The notes under the pieces were generated by a model that ran no database searches, had not been told where the DNA came from, and worked only from the letters and a program-made list of their open reading frames with translations. From NCBI GenBank assembly GCA_964019425.1, contig OZ025863.1:124001-188000 (forward strand): a DNA stretch of 64,000 nt. Reading direction: 5' to 3'. Origin of the DNA: Flectonema sp. DT1601. Its lineage: Eukaryota > Euglenozoa > Diplonemea > Diplonemida > Diplonemidae. Position numbers and translations under genes: made by a program. The stretch's first letter is position 1, and the number at the start of each line of letters is the position of its first letter. This document shows positions 45,933 through 56,469 of the stretch, piece after piece.

Positions 45933-46558
45933 AGCTTAGATTCTAATTCATTGTTTAATAGAATGAACCTTTGTTGTAAGTTGAAATAAAACATTTCAGC
46001 GTGGTCCGCTCTTTGTGATTGTCGCGCCAGCTCGCTCGTCCTTTTTTCCTCCAGAGAGTTAGTTCTTTGAACTAATGAGAGAAGAGAACTTTTCACTAAA
46101 TCACATTCAGCGATCAGGTGTTGATTCTCTTTTTCCAATAGTTCACGTTTTTTCTGTTCCGTTTCTACGTTAAAGACAGATGGTGGTGCGGATAGATTTA
46201 AAGGGAGTGGGCTGTGAGATACACTCTCGGCGGCCCGTTGTTTGGATGCTTTGTTCTCAATAGACAATCCATTCAGTAGCTGCTTGTCATTCTCAAGGGA
46301 GGCTGACATCGCATTAAAGTAAAATAAAAATAGAACATAAAACATTCGTTCTTTCATTTGTTCTAGTTCGTTTTCTAAAATCTGGCATTTCAAGGAAAGT
46401 TTCAGCCTTAATCTTCCTTCTTTTTTATTGTACAAGGGGGTTTGGGAACCCATGTCAGATTGACTTCTTATCACTATAGCGAAATCAGCAGGAAGTGTTG
46501 ACATGAGTTCAGGTGGGGAATTCTGGAGAGAGATGGAAGAAATAGAAGAGAATGACAA
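45933..46558 (-). CDS. Coiled-coil protein, N-terminal part (hypothetical)
   Basis: About 208 codons before the frame runs into HEAD-5 (the last 31 codons of the open frame are HEAD). It is Ser-rich at first. Coiled-coil segments follow: LKCQILENELEQMKERM, then RELLEKENQHLIAECDL and SLLSLVQRTNSLEEKRTSEL. No ATG is at the start, and the frame continues upstream to about 46585, where a MITE remnant begins. No known domain is recognised. It is probably the 5' part of the gene whose 3' part is 44393-45130, interrupted at both sides by mobile DNA. Confidence 0.5.
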
Positions 46559-46587
46559 GGAGAGTCCAGTGAGCTCATCCTCATCTA

Positions 46588-46786
46588 CTGTAACTGGAAA
46601 TATTACTGCGCTGAATAATTACTGCGGGGAAATATTACTGCGCGGAAAAATTAGTGCGGTTTTTTTGAGAAAAATTTAGTGCGGTTTTTTCCGCCTGGTG
46701 GTAGAAAAAAAATTGGTTGCTTTTTTGCTGTGTAAGGCACCAGCAGAAAAATGCAGCTGGAAAAAAATCACTTCTGAGCAGAAATA
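46588..46786 (-). mobile_element. Truncated MITE, relative of 8087-8387
   Basis: It begins TA-CTGTAACTGGAAATATT and follows the reverse complement of the right two thirds of the intact MITE (GCAGTAATATTTCC words, ACCAGCAGAAAAATGCAGC), then is cut where HEAD-3 begins. Several substitutions separate it from the intact copy, so the family is not all recent. Confidence 0.8.
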
Positions 46787-46917
46787 AACATGAAAAAAAA
46801 AAAAAAAAATAAAATATAAATAAAAAACGTTGTATGAAAAAGGAAAAAAAGAAAAAAAAAAGACCAGAAAAGGAAAGAGAAAATGAAAAGGTATAATATT
46901 ATTGTGGGGATATGAGA
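46787..46917 (+). repeat. HEAD-3 fragment
   Basis: AACATGAAAAAAA through ATTGTGGGGATATGAG, joined directly to the LINE 3' part. No gene. Confidence 0.8.
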
Positions 46918-47455
46918 TAAAACATTTCTCAAGCCACGATCTTTCAATGGTGAGCTTTTCGATCGTTTTCAGTTTTGTTACTTTGTGGATTTTGACTTCT
47001 TCCACAGGGAAGATTTCTTTACCATCTTTTATAAAACTTGCGGTGGCAGGTTCTTCTTTAATGCTGCGCATTAGTGGTCTTGAATGCCACGTGGGGAGGT
47101 TCCTCGTCTGGAACAGAACATATGAGCACTGTCTGGCGATTCTGGTGCATTCACAAAATAAAGCTTTTGTTGGTGCTAAAGGTGAACCGATGTGACGTGT
47201 CCAGATGTTCAGCTGGTCCATGCAGATGTTTCCTCGTACGCCAACTTCAATAGTAAAAATGTTACAGTCGAAGCCATTAGCGATGATCGAGTCTCTTAGC
47301 TTTAGGTATTTCTTTTCCTTTAAGACATGAGAGGTTTCGAAACGATCTTCATTTGGACACGTCAGCTCCAGAATCAGTGCTCTTTTCGCAAGAAAAGAAT
47401 AAATAAAAATGTCTGGTCTTAGAGAGGACGAGACATGGCACACTTCAAGAGGAAC
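46918..47455 (-). pseudogene. LINE ORF, restriction-like endonuclease and C-terminal tail
   Basis: It contains the RPD...E...K nuclease motifs in SLRPDIFIYSFLAKRAL and ILELTCPNEDRFETSH, then KKYLKLRDSIIANGFDC and GVRGNI. The LINE tail continues (CMDQLNIWTRHIGSPLA...) to SWLEKCFIS, after which the frame enters HEAD-3. The fragment at 201-1007 stops at GNI, so this copy alone shows the tail. Confidence 0.85.
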
Positions 47456-47554
47456 GAGGAATTCGATAGAGTGGGAAGTAACGGACTGGGAGCTTTTGGC
47501 TCCTGCCCTATTCCCGATGTAAACTTTCTTTTTATTTTTTTTTTTTTTTTTAAC
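47456..47554 (+). repeat. HEAD-5 piece inserted in the LINE
   Basis: 99 bp from GAGGAATTCGATAGAGTGGG to a T run and AAC. It contains the hairpin GGAGC-TTTTG-GCTCC. The uninterrupted site is visible in the LINE fragment at 201-1007 (GAGGAACAATTAGGCGG on the complementary strand). Two bases (AA) of the site appear lost. Confidence 0.85.
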
Positions 47555-48972
47555 TTAGGCGGTTATCACCGACATCGTCGAGGATGACCCAATCATTCGC
47601 TAGTGAGAGTTCGCCTGTCTCTTTAGAAATTCTTTCTAGGGGTTTATTTTCCCCTGTTTTTAAAAAAGTTTGAGAGGGAGGCGGGAGGTTTTCTTTTCTT
47701 TTGTTGGCTTTTATTATCAACTCTTCCAAGAAGATAACAATGCGTTTTAGAACGCTGTCGTGACGCCACGTGAACCTCCCTTGTGTTAAAGAGACAGGAC
47801 AGCCTGTTAAGACATGCCTGAGGGTAGGATTCACTTTGCCACACAAAACACAATTTTGGTCCACATTGGTGATGTTCCACCTCTTTAAATTATCTTGTGA
47901 GGGGAGGGTGTTTGTAACCGCTTTCAGTTGAAATGAGATATAGGCAGGATTTCCCTCCCTAAGTACCTTATTCCAGGTGAAGTCGTTTATCATACATTTA
48001 GACCACTCCTTCCACTGACCTTGGACTTGTAAATTATTCAAAGAGTTCAGTAGTTCATCTGTGGCTTCCACTTCAAAACGCTTAAGGAGATCGGGGCGAG
48101 TAGTACGTAGATCGCGCAATCGGTGACCAAGACCAGCTGATTGCTTCGCAAGAGAACGGTAAGAAAAAAACTTAATAAGGCGCTCCCACTCAGCAGAAGC
48201 TGAAAACTTTTTCGACCAATTGGACGATTTCTCCATAATAACATTGTAGACACCGTGCATGTCAGAGTCCTGTGAGGATCTGAGGATGTCTAGTTTAATT
48301 GATTGCGCTTGTTTATATAGCGTCTCAACTCTTTTGTGTCTGAGACCAACAGTGTTCTTTGAACCGGTAAAAAGGATGACTGTGTTCGCAGAGCGGACAA
48401 ATCCCCACCATTTCTTCAAAAAAGGTTTAATAATATTGTCCAATTTTTTGGCAAAAGGGAGAGATAAGTCATGGATCATTAAACTCCATGTTAACCTTGA
48501 CAATAACAAGTGTTGGACAGACCAAGCCTTCTGAGACCCATATAGTGGCATGGCGTCGACTTTTTTTAAAAAATTCCTGGTAAAAGTGGTCAGGCGCTCT
48601 CGCAGTTTCTGTTCTTTGGCGTTCGGCTCAAACCAACGCCCGAGGTATTTGAACTCTCCAGCTTCCTGGAGATTCGTAATCGGAACATTGTTAATCTTCA
48701 GGTCCGGGTTAGCTGGTTTCCCTTGTACAAAGCTGTGGGCAATGCATTTCTGGGGTTTCGCTTTCATACCACGAGACCAGGAAAGAAACTGTTCGAGCGA
48801 CTTGATTAGCAATTTTGCCCCCGCCTTTGATGACGTGGTAAGTTGTAAATCATCAGCAAAAGCTGCAACTAATAGTTGGAGGGATTTATTGTTAAACTCG
48901 TAGGCTTCCTGTTGATGAACTGCTAAGGAAAAGAGCAGTAGTTGGAATACCAAATTAAAAAGGGTTGGGGAG
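47555..48972 (-). pseudogene. LINE ORF, second half of RT, thumb and zinc knuckle
   Basis: The frame opens PTLFNLVFQLLLFSLAV (RT motif B continuation), then AAFADDLQLTT (motif C with the DD pair), a long helical thumb, and CVLCGKVNPTLRHVLTGC. It ends at DDVGDNRL, where HEAD-5 is inserted. It is an internal segment, so the first ATG of the frame is not a start. Confidence 0.87.
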
Positions 48973-50372
48973 TTAAGTTACCAGGTGAGATTTGGACTGT
49001 TAGCTTTTGGCTAAGGCCCTCCCTGAAGAGCAAGAACAAAAAAACTACTCACACCTGAAGAAAACATACACAAAGAACACACTGTAAGCTGTGTGTGTAT
49101 TTTGTGTTTGTCACAACAGGAGAGAAAAGAAAGAATGTCAAGGTTGGTCACCTTGCCTATCAACGCACAACATTGGTGGTCTCTACTAGACCCTGAGTGA
49201 TCCCACTGGATCTCTCATCGTTCATAGTACCCTGTGTGAAGTTATAAAATCAAAGGTAAACTATGAACTACAAATGACTTAGCCTGTTATTATAATGCCA
49301 CAGGCAGGCCCTGCATTCAGCAACTATCCAGCAGTGCTTGGATGTCCTGATCTTCTTCTAAAAAAAAGAAAGAAAAACAAAACTGTAGCTGGGATCACTC
49401 AGGATCAACAGACTACCAATGCTACCTGTTGTACTTGCTCACTATGGGGGGTGATGCCAAACACCCAGAAGTACTCAACTACTTTCCTTCTTGCTGCCCA
49501 GGAGTTTCTGACCAGAACTAATAGAAAATAAAAAGTAGATGGGAAACAATAAAAAGTAAAATGGATATAACTGAAGTTAAACAAGACAAATGAAGTAACA
49601 GACCAGAACAGAAAGAGAATTGTAATAGAAGATTACAAATAAAAAAATGCAAGTATCAACACATAATCAAGATACACCAGCAGCTAACAAACAACATAAA
49701 ATTGAAGATCAGTTGCCAGAGTATTTCAACCATGGTAGAATACTCGCCCCTCTGGCAGGGATTATCCCAGACTTGTCCTTTAATTTAGTTGGACACCATG
49801 GCTTACAACCCTTCCAGAGGGAAGCACCATTATGACTTCTATTTTTTTTCTTCAAGAAAATCATAAGGTGGGAACAAAGAAAAATGCTAAGAGGAACCCC
49901 CTATTAACACCTAAGACATCTAAACTGCAGCCCAGCCTATGCCCAATGCACTAACAGGTCATTCCCTCACACTCAGATCAAAAAATCAAAGTTCAGAGTG
50001 CATCTTAGCGTGAATGAGAGAATTTCCTCCCGCTTATTTTGAACAAAAGGGATAGGAGAAGGGATAGAAAACGAACATAAAAATAAAATTCTAAGTGAGA
50101 AACACTTAGCAGAAACACTTAGCAGCTTTTAAGGAGCTGAAAAGCAAAAAAAAAATCTAAGTGAGAAACACTTAGTAGTAACACTTTGTAGCTAATTGAG
50201 CTGAAAATAAAAAAAAAAAATTTCTAAGTGAGAGATACTTAGCAACTTTTAGAACAAATAATTAAGTAAATAACCTGTTGAAATGGTAGTTAATGTAACC
50301 ATTACAGGTTTGATGCCAAAACTGACAAAGAATGAGTTAAGTTACCAGGTGAGATTTGGACTGTTAGCTTTT
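48973..50372 (+). mobile_element. Single U1356 unit inserted in the LINE, with 36-bp direct terminal repeats
   Basis: 1,400 bp: one unit plus a repeat of its first 36 bp (TTAAGTTACCAGGTGAG...TTAGCTTTT at 48973-49008 and 50337-50372). GAG precedes the left end and follows the right end, which is either a 3-bp target duplication or part of the unit's own GAGTT start. Removing the insert restores the RT reading GCVSSPTLFNLVFQLLL. The right end lies in the loop of the conserved TTTTG hairpin. Confidence 0.88.
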
Positions 50373-50375
50373 GAG

Positions 50376-52159
50376 GAAACGCAGCCTTGAAAGACACCAA
50401 CTTCAAAAGGGATAGTGGGCGTCAGGCCTTCTCCAACTCTGATTTGGACGCGCATGGAGGAATAATACCTTTTATAGAAACCGATTATTCTTTCGTGAAT
50501 TCCGAAATATTTTAAAGCAAAGAAAATTAATTGATGTTTGACTGAGCCGAAAGCATCTGCCAAATCCACCCAGACAATTGTTAGGTTTTTCCGGAGAGCT
50601 TTCACTTCTTTAAAAATCTCTGAGGTGATCGTGGCATGTTCGATACACCCAGAGACACCTTTCCTAAAGCCTTTTTGAAAATTAAATTTAGAAAGAGTGT
50701 GGTTTGCGACGGCTTCCTGAATAACCGTATTAAAAATTTTCCCGTCGCAGTAGCCCACAGCTATCGGTCTCGTTTTCGAGATGTCTTTCCCATCGGAGTT
50801 GGGCTTTGGGAGCATTGTTACAAATGCTAAGCCCCAACTATCCGGATAGGCCTTGAGTTCGAAAATTCTCTTTAATACCTTGTAAAGTGCTTCCATAAAA
50901 GTTGGGACCTTTTTCCATACAACATAAGGTATGCAATTGGGACCAGGGGCACATTTGTTTTTTTTCTTTGATAAGAGAATACCAAACTGTTCGAAGCTCG
51001 GGAACTGGATATCATCCATTGTCTTGTAGTCAGACTTAGGTAAAAAAGAGGGATGGGTGAAATCAGTTTTTTTTTTTTCATTGTCACAATAATTGTTTTT
51101 AAAATGTTCAATTATTTTTTCCTCTGGAATATCAAGGGAGGGGGGTTGAGGATCTTCTTTTTGGAGTTCTTCTTTTATGGCAGTAAACGGATTTTGACGA
51201 AATTTATCTTGTAATTTTTTGAATAAATTTTTCTTTTCTAAATTCCGATACATTCGGAAAATCCTTTTCATTCTCGTTCTTGCCTCTTTCCATTTGACAG
51301 CGTTCTCTATAGAAGGCCCAGATTTGCGGAGCTCCTGTCTTAGCTGTTTCATTTCCAGACGACATTCAAGTTTTTCTTGGTCAAGGATGACCTCTTCCCT
51401 TGATTTCTGTTTGCGGGGTAAATTCCGCTTTGTTTCTTCAAAGAAACCGCTACATATTTGATAAACCGTTTTGAGTAGTTTATCAAGTTGGTCGGCAGGT
51501 TTTGAAGAGTTTTCTGTTTCGACGGAGAAAGTTTGAAGTTTTTCTGCAGCAGAAACGTCGATGTCCTTCCATTCAGTTCCAAAAGATCGGAATTTGAGAC
51601 GAGACGGGTGTAACGGGGTAAAAGTGGGTGTTGTAGAGTTATAAGGAACGAAAGCTGTTTGTGAAGTTTTAAAATCTACAGATTCTCCTACAAAGGGAGG
51701 TTCCAGGTCTGAATTATTCCCTGTGAGGGGAGACAGAGGTGTACCTTTACATGTACCGTTAACACAGTGTTTCGCTCTCGTAGCGATACTTTTGAAAAGC
51801 TTACCACAATCTGGACAAGGTAAGTGGTAACAATCTTTAACTTGGGAGTGGGTAGATGGGGGAAAACGTGACTTATAGTCCTTAAATTCCTTACTAAACT
51901 TACAGTTACGTCTAAAATGCGCAACTGGACCTTTGAGGTATGTCTCAAAACATAAAGGACATTTGGCTACTAAAGTTTTATCCCCATCCAGAGCCGATCT
52001 CGAAATAGCCTCTTGCAAAGCCTCGGGGGCTGGGTTGGCTGAGAGATGGTTGCCAGTATCTTTATGACACCGCCGGCCCGGTGTTTCTTTTTTTTTTTGT
52101 TGTGAAGTAGCAATAATAAAAAAAAAAAAAAAATAGAAAAGAGAATGGCTCAGAAACAA
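50376..52159 (-). pseudogene. LINE ORF, N-terminal zinc fingers and first half of RT
   Basis: About 594 codons of LINE sequence; the frame then continues 11 codons into the U1356 insertion. The first 20 codons come from a T-rich stretch, so the natural start is uncertain. CCHC fingers start near residues 67 and 117. A basic linker (KRNLPRKQKSREEVILDQ) precedes RT. RT motifs up to FQGCVSS are present. Two N-terminal CCHC fingers fit DNA-target recognition as in R2-group LINEs. Confidence 0.85.
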
Positions 52160-52462
52160 TATCGATGAGTTAAGATCTTTTTTTTTAAACTATTCCTTTT
52201 TTTTTTAATTTCGGGCAGCTAACCCTAGAGTTTTTTTTTGGTAAATACTGTTTAAAGGAAAACGAGCTACGCTCTAAAACAGAAAAATCGGAGTAACTAC
52301 TTGTTTATAATATATATTTTGATAAATAATGTGGTTGGCAAATGAATGCCGAAGAGGCAACTTGAGAAAAGCAATTGGATGAGAAGAAACATTGGGTCTT
52401 ATAAAGCAAAGGAGATAGAGGGGCCTAAAAAGACCGCAGAGTGGATAGCTCCACAAAAAGCT

Positions 52463-52871
52463 GAATTTCGATAGAGTGGGAAGTAACGGACTGGGAGCTT
52501 TTGGCTCCTGCCCTATCCCGATGTAAACTTTCTTTTTATTTTTATTTTTTTTTAACAGGCCCAAAGGGCGACAATGATGGTTGCTGACCAAGGAATAATA
52601 TTCAAATGAATTTTCGTTTCAAAGAAACGAACAGAATTAAGAGAGAGGCAGAGGAAAAAAAAAAAAAAAAGAAAGAAAAGAAAAGAAAAGAAAAAAAAAA
52701 AAATGAGGAGGAAATAATCAAACATGAAAAAAAAAAAAAAAAAAAATATATATATAAATAAAAAACGTTGTATGAAAAAGGAAAAAAAAGAAAAAAAAAA
52801 AGACCAGAAAAGGAAAGAGAAAATGAAAAGGTATAATATTATTGTGGGGATATGAGGGATAGCAGGGAGAT

Positions 52872-52902
<31 letters not shown>

Positions 52903-52907
52903 CTTAT
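52463..52907 (+). repeat. HEAD module
   Basis: GAATTTCGATAGAGTGGG begins right at the LINE 5' end. A complete HEAD-5 and HEAD-3 follow. It is the mirror neighbour of the LINE, since the two are transcribed in opposite senses if HEAD is read as plus. Confidence 0.88.
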
Positions 52908-55635
52908 TTATTATTTAAAAAAAGGAAACAATCAGTTTAGCGTCTCGATCAGGACGGAAAATAGAAATTAATCGACATAGTTGATCGATAGAAAAAAAAA
53001 CAATGATAACATTGTTTATTCATTTTTTTTTTTTTTTTTTTTTTTAAATCTTTTTAATTATTTTAAAGAAAAAACAATCAGTTTAGCGTCTTGACCAGGA
53101 CGGAAAATAGTAAGTAATCGACATAGTCGATCGATAAAGAAAAAACAATGATAACATTGTTTATTCCTTTTTTTTTTTTTTTATTCTTTTTATTTATTTT
53201 TAAAGAAAAAACAATCAGTTTAGCGTCCTGACCAGGACGGAAAATAGAAAGTAATCGACATAGTCGATCGATAAAAAAAACAATGATAACATTGTTTATT
53301 CTTTTTTTTTTTTATTTTAAATTCTTTTTATTTATTTTTTAAAGAAAAAAAACGGAAAATAGAAATTAGTCGACAAAGTCGAACGATAAAAAAAAACAAT
53401 GATAACATTGTTTATTCTTTTTTTTGTATTTTTTTATATTCTTTTTTATTAATTTTGAAAAAAAAAACAATCAGTTTAGCGTCTTGACCAGGACGGAAAA
53501 TAGAAAGTAATCGACATAGTCGATCGATAAAAAAAACAATGATAACATTGTTTATTCCTTTTTTTTTTTTTTTTTTTTTAAATTCTTTTTATTAATTTTT
53601 TAAAGAAAAAAAAACGGAAAATAGAAATTAGTCAACAAAGTCGAACGATAAAAAAAAACAATGATAACATTGTTTATTCTTTTTTTTTATTTTTTTTTTT
53701 TAATATTTTTTTTTTATTTTGAAAAAAAAAACAATCAGTTTAGCGTCTTGACCAGGACGGAAAATAGAAAGTGATCGACATAGTCGATCGATAAAAAAAC
53801 AATGATAACATTGTTTATTCTTTTTTTTTTTTTTTTTTTTTAAATTCTTTTTATTTATTTTTAAAGAAAAAAAACGGAAAATAGAAATTAGTCAACAAAG
53901 TCGAACGATAAAAAAAAAACACTGATAACATTGTTTATTCTTTTTTTTTTTTTTTTTTTATATTCTTTTTTATTAATTTTGAAAAAAAAACAATCAGTTT
54001 AGCGTCTTGACCAGGACGGAAAATAGTAAGTAATCGACATAGTCGATCGATAAAGAAAAAACAATGATAACATTGTTTATTCCTTTTTTTTTTTTTTTAT
54101 TCTTTTTATTTATTTTTAAAGAAAAAACAATCAGTTTAGCGTCCTGACCAGGACGGAAAATAGAAAGTAATCGACATAGTCGATCGATAAAAAAAACAAT
54201 GATAACATTGTTTATTCTTTTTTTTTTTTATTTTAAATTCTTTTTATTTATTTTTTAAAGAAAAAAAACGGAAAATAGAAATTAGTCGACAAAGTCGAAC
54301 GATAAAAAAAAACAATGATAACATTGTTTATTCTTTTTTTTGTATTTTTTTATATTCTTTTTTATTAATTTTGAAAAAAAAAACAATCAGTTTAGCGTCT
54401 TGACCAGGACGGAAAATAGAAAGTAATCGACATAGTCGATCGATAAAAAAAACAATGATAACATTGTTTATTCCTTTTTTTTTTTTTTTTTTTTTAAATT
54501 CTTTTTATTAATTTTTTAAAGAAAAAAAAACGGAAAATAGAAATTAGTCAACAAAGTCGAACGATAAAAAAAAACAATGATAACATTGTTTATTCTTTTT
54601 TTTTATTTTTTTTTTTTAATATTTTTTTTTTATTTTGAAAAAAAAAACAATCAGTTTAGCGTCTTGACCAGGACGGAAAATAGAAAGTGATCGACATAGT
54701 CGATCGATAAAAAAACAATGATAACATTGTTTATTCTTTTTTTTTTTTTTTTTTTTTTAAATTCTTTTTATTTATTTTTAAAGAAAAAAAACGGAAAATA
54801 GAAATTAGTCAACAAAGTCGAACGATAAAAAAAAACAATGATAACATTGTTTATTCTTTTTTTTTATTTTTTTTTTTTAATATTTTTTTTTTATTTTGAA
54901 AAAAAAAACAATCAGTTTAGCGTCTTGACCAGGACGGAAAATAGAAAGTGATCGACATAGTCGATCGATAAAAATACAATGATAACATTGTTTATTCTTT
55001 TTTTTTATTTTAAATTCTTTTTATTTATTTTTTAAAGAAAAAAAAAACGGAAAATAGAAATTAGTCGACAAAGTCGAACGATAAAAAAAACAATGATAAC
55101 ATTGTTTATTCTTTTTTTTGTATTTTTTTATATTCTTTTTTATTAATTTTGAAAAAAAAAACAATCAGTTTAGCGTCTTGACCAGGACGGAAAATAGAAA
55201 GTGATCGACATAGTCGATCGATAAAAAAACAATGATAACATTGTTTATTCTTTTTTTTTATTTTAAATTCTTTTTATTTATTCTTTAAAGAAAAGAAACG
55301 GAAAATAGAAATTAGTCGACAAAGTCGAACGATAAAAAAAAAACACTGATAACATTGTTTATTCTTTTTTTTTTTTTTTTTTTATATTCTTTTTTATTAA
55401 TTTTGAAAAAAAAACAATCAGTTTAGCGTCTTGACCAGGACGGAAAATAGAAAGTGATCGACATAGTCGATCGATAAAAAAACAATGATAACATTGTTTA
55501 TTCTTTTTTTTTATTTAAATTCTTTTTATTTATTTTTTAAAGAAAAAAAACGGAAAATAGAAATTAGTCAACAAAGTCGAACGATAAAAAAAACAATGAT
55601 AACATTGTTTATTCTTTTTTTTTTTTTTTTTTTTT
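52908..55635 (+). repeat. SAT array with a higher-order repeat of about 917 bp
   Basis: Edge monomers as in other HEAD tails. A block of about 917 bp starting at the AATAGTAAGTAATCG monomer (53101) is repeated from 54018 with the same monomer order, giving a higher-order duplication. Ends in a T run. No genes. Confidence 0.88.
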
Positions 55636-55862
55636 AATAATAGGGATGAAGGAAAATGATTAACAGAAGAGGTAGAAACAGGGTGAGCTAATGTGTGTTT
55701 GGGCTGAAAAGTTAGTAGCCAGCTATATTTTTGTGAAGGAAGGGAGGACATGTCGTCCTGTTCTGGTTATTAGTAGTTTATGACACCGTATCGGTGAGGG
55801 TTTTCGGTTGTTTATTGTCTACGTGATATCAATTACAAATGTTATTCATTCCCCTTGGTGAG
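55636..55862. other. Unique flank left of the retroelement
   Basis: No gene recognised. Its last ten bases, CCTTGGTGAG, equal the Y-gene sequence just before the point where the retroelement splits that gene; upstream of them there is no obvious Y match. Confidence 0.5.
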
Positions 55863-56027
55863 TAATTAGCCTTCCTATACTGTATGCACCTGGGAAAGAG
55901 AAGTATACTTAATTGAATGAACATGCAGTTAACAAGTCTGAGATCACTTAGAAGAATCTACACTGTGGTGCAGATTACTTCTGCGTAGGGGTTGTACCGG
56001 GCCGTTTCGATTCGACGGGACACCGGC
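55863..56027 (-). repeat. B2 split direct repeat
   Basis: 165 bp, 3' terminal repeat. Matches B1 over its full length and borders host DNA. Confidence 0.92.
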
Positions 56028-56045
56028 GGGGGAAGGGTGGGTGGG

Positions 56046-56304
56046 ACTTAATTTAAATATAAGTTTTCTTGTGATGAAGACAGGGGTGTGAGAACTGATA
56101 AAGGGATAGAAATATTTGATATCGTCAGAAAACTAATAGAGACATTGACTTATAGAAATAAAAGAAACGTCGATTATGTGGCTACATAGCTCAATTGATA
56201 GAACGCCGATCTGCAAGAATGGCGGTCGAGGGTTCAAAACCCGCTAACGGCGGTTTTTGTTTGGTGCTCAGTTTCGGTGGAAAATTACCTAAATGGAATT
56301 TTGA
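56046..56304 (-). repeat. A2 split direct repeat
   Basis: Internal copy of A at the 3' side. It abuts B1 without a gap and is followed by 18 bp of G-rich linker and then B2. Confidence 0.92.
56180..56253 (+). tRNA. tRNA-Cys-like sequence in A2, antisense to the element
   Basis: A box TAGCTCAATTG (56187-56197), anticodon loop CTGCAAG (anticodon GCA) closed by CCGAT/AATGG, B box GGTTCAAAACC (56231-56241), then TTTTT at 56254-56258. The acceptor stem pairs badly and the T stem has one mismatch, so it is unlikely to be a working tRNA. It could still act as a Pol III promoter reading towards the element's 5' end. Confidence 0.6.
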
Positions 56305-56469
56305 TAATTAGCCTTCCTATACTGTATGCACCTGGGAAAGAGAAGTATACTTAATTGAATGAACATGCAGTTAACAAGTCTGAGATCACTTAGAAGAATC
56401 TACACTGTGGTGCAGATTACTTCTGCGTAGGGGTTGTACCGGGCCGTTTCGATTCGACGGGACACCGGC
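56305..56469 (-). repeat. B1 split direct repeat
   Basis: 165 bp, ending at TAATTAGCCTTCC (plus-strand reading). The last 28 codons of the RT-RNase H frame lie inside it. Confidence 0.92.

Larger units (their letters stand above)
46918..52463 (-). mobile_element. RLE-type LINE (R2/NeSL/CRE-like), interrupted copy
   Basis: It reads on the minus strand from about 52463 to 46918. 52463-52160 is a presumed 5' untranslated region. The protein is laid out as: two CCHC zinc fingers (CPLC...HFRRNC, CPDC...RAKHC...C), reverse transcriptase (CAPGPNCIPYVVWKK, VWVDLADAFGSVKH, FQGCVSS; then after the interruption AFADDLQL), thumb, C-x2-C-x8-H-x4-C knuckle, restriction-like endonuclease (RPDIFIYS, LILELTCPNED, KKYLKLRDSI) and a further tail of about 95 residues. 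One U1356 unit (48973-50372) splits the RT domain, a HEAD-5 piece (47456-47554) lies between knuckle and nuclease, and the 3' end is cut by HEAD-3. Apart from these insertions the frame looks open. Confidence 0.9.
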
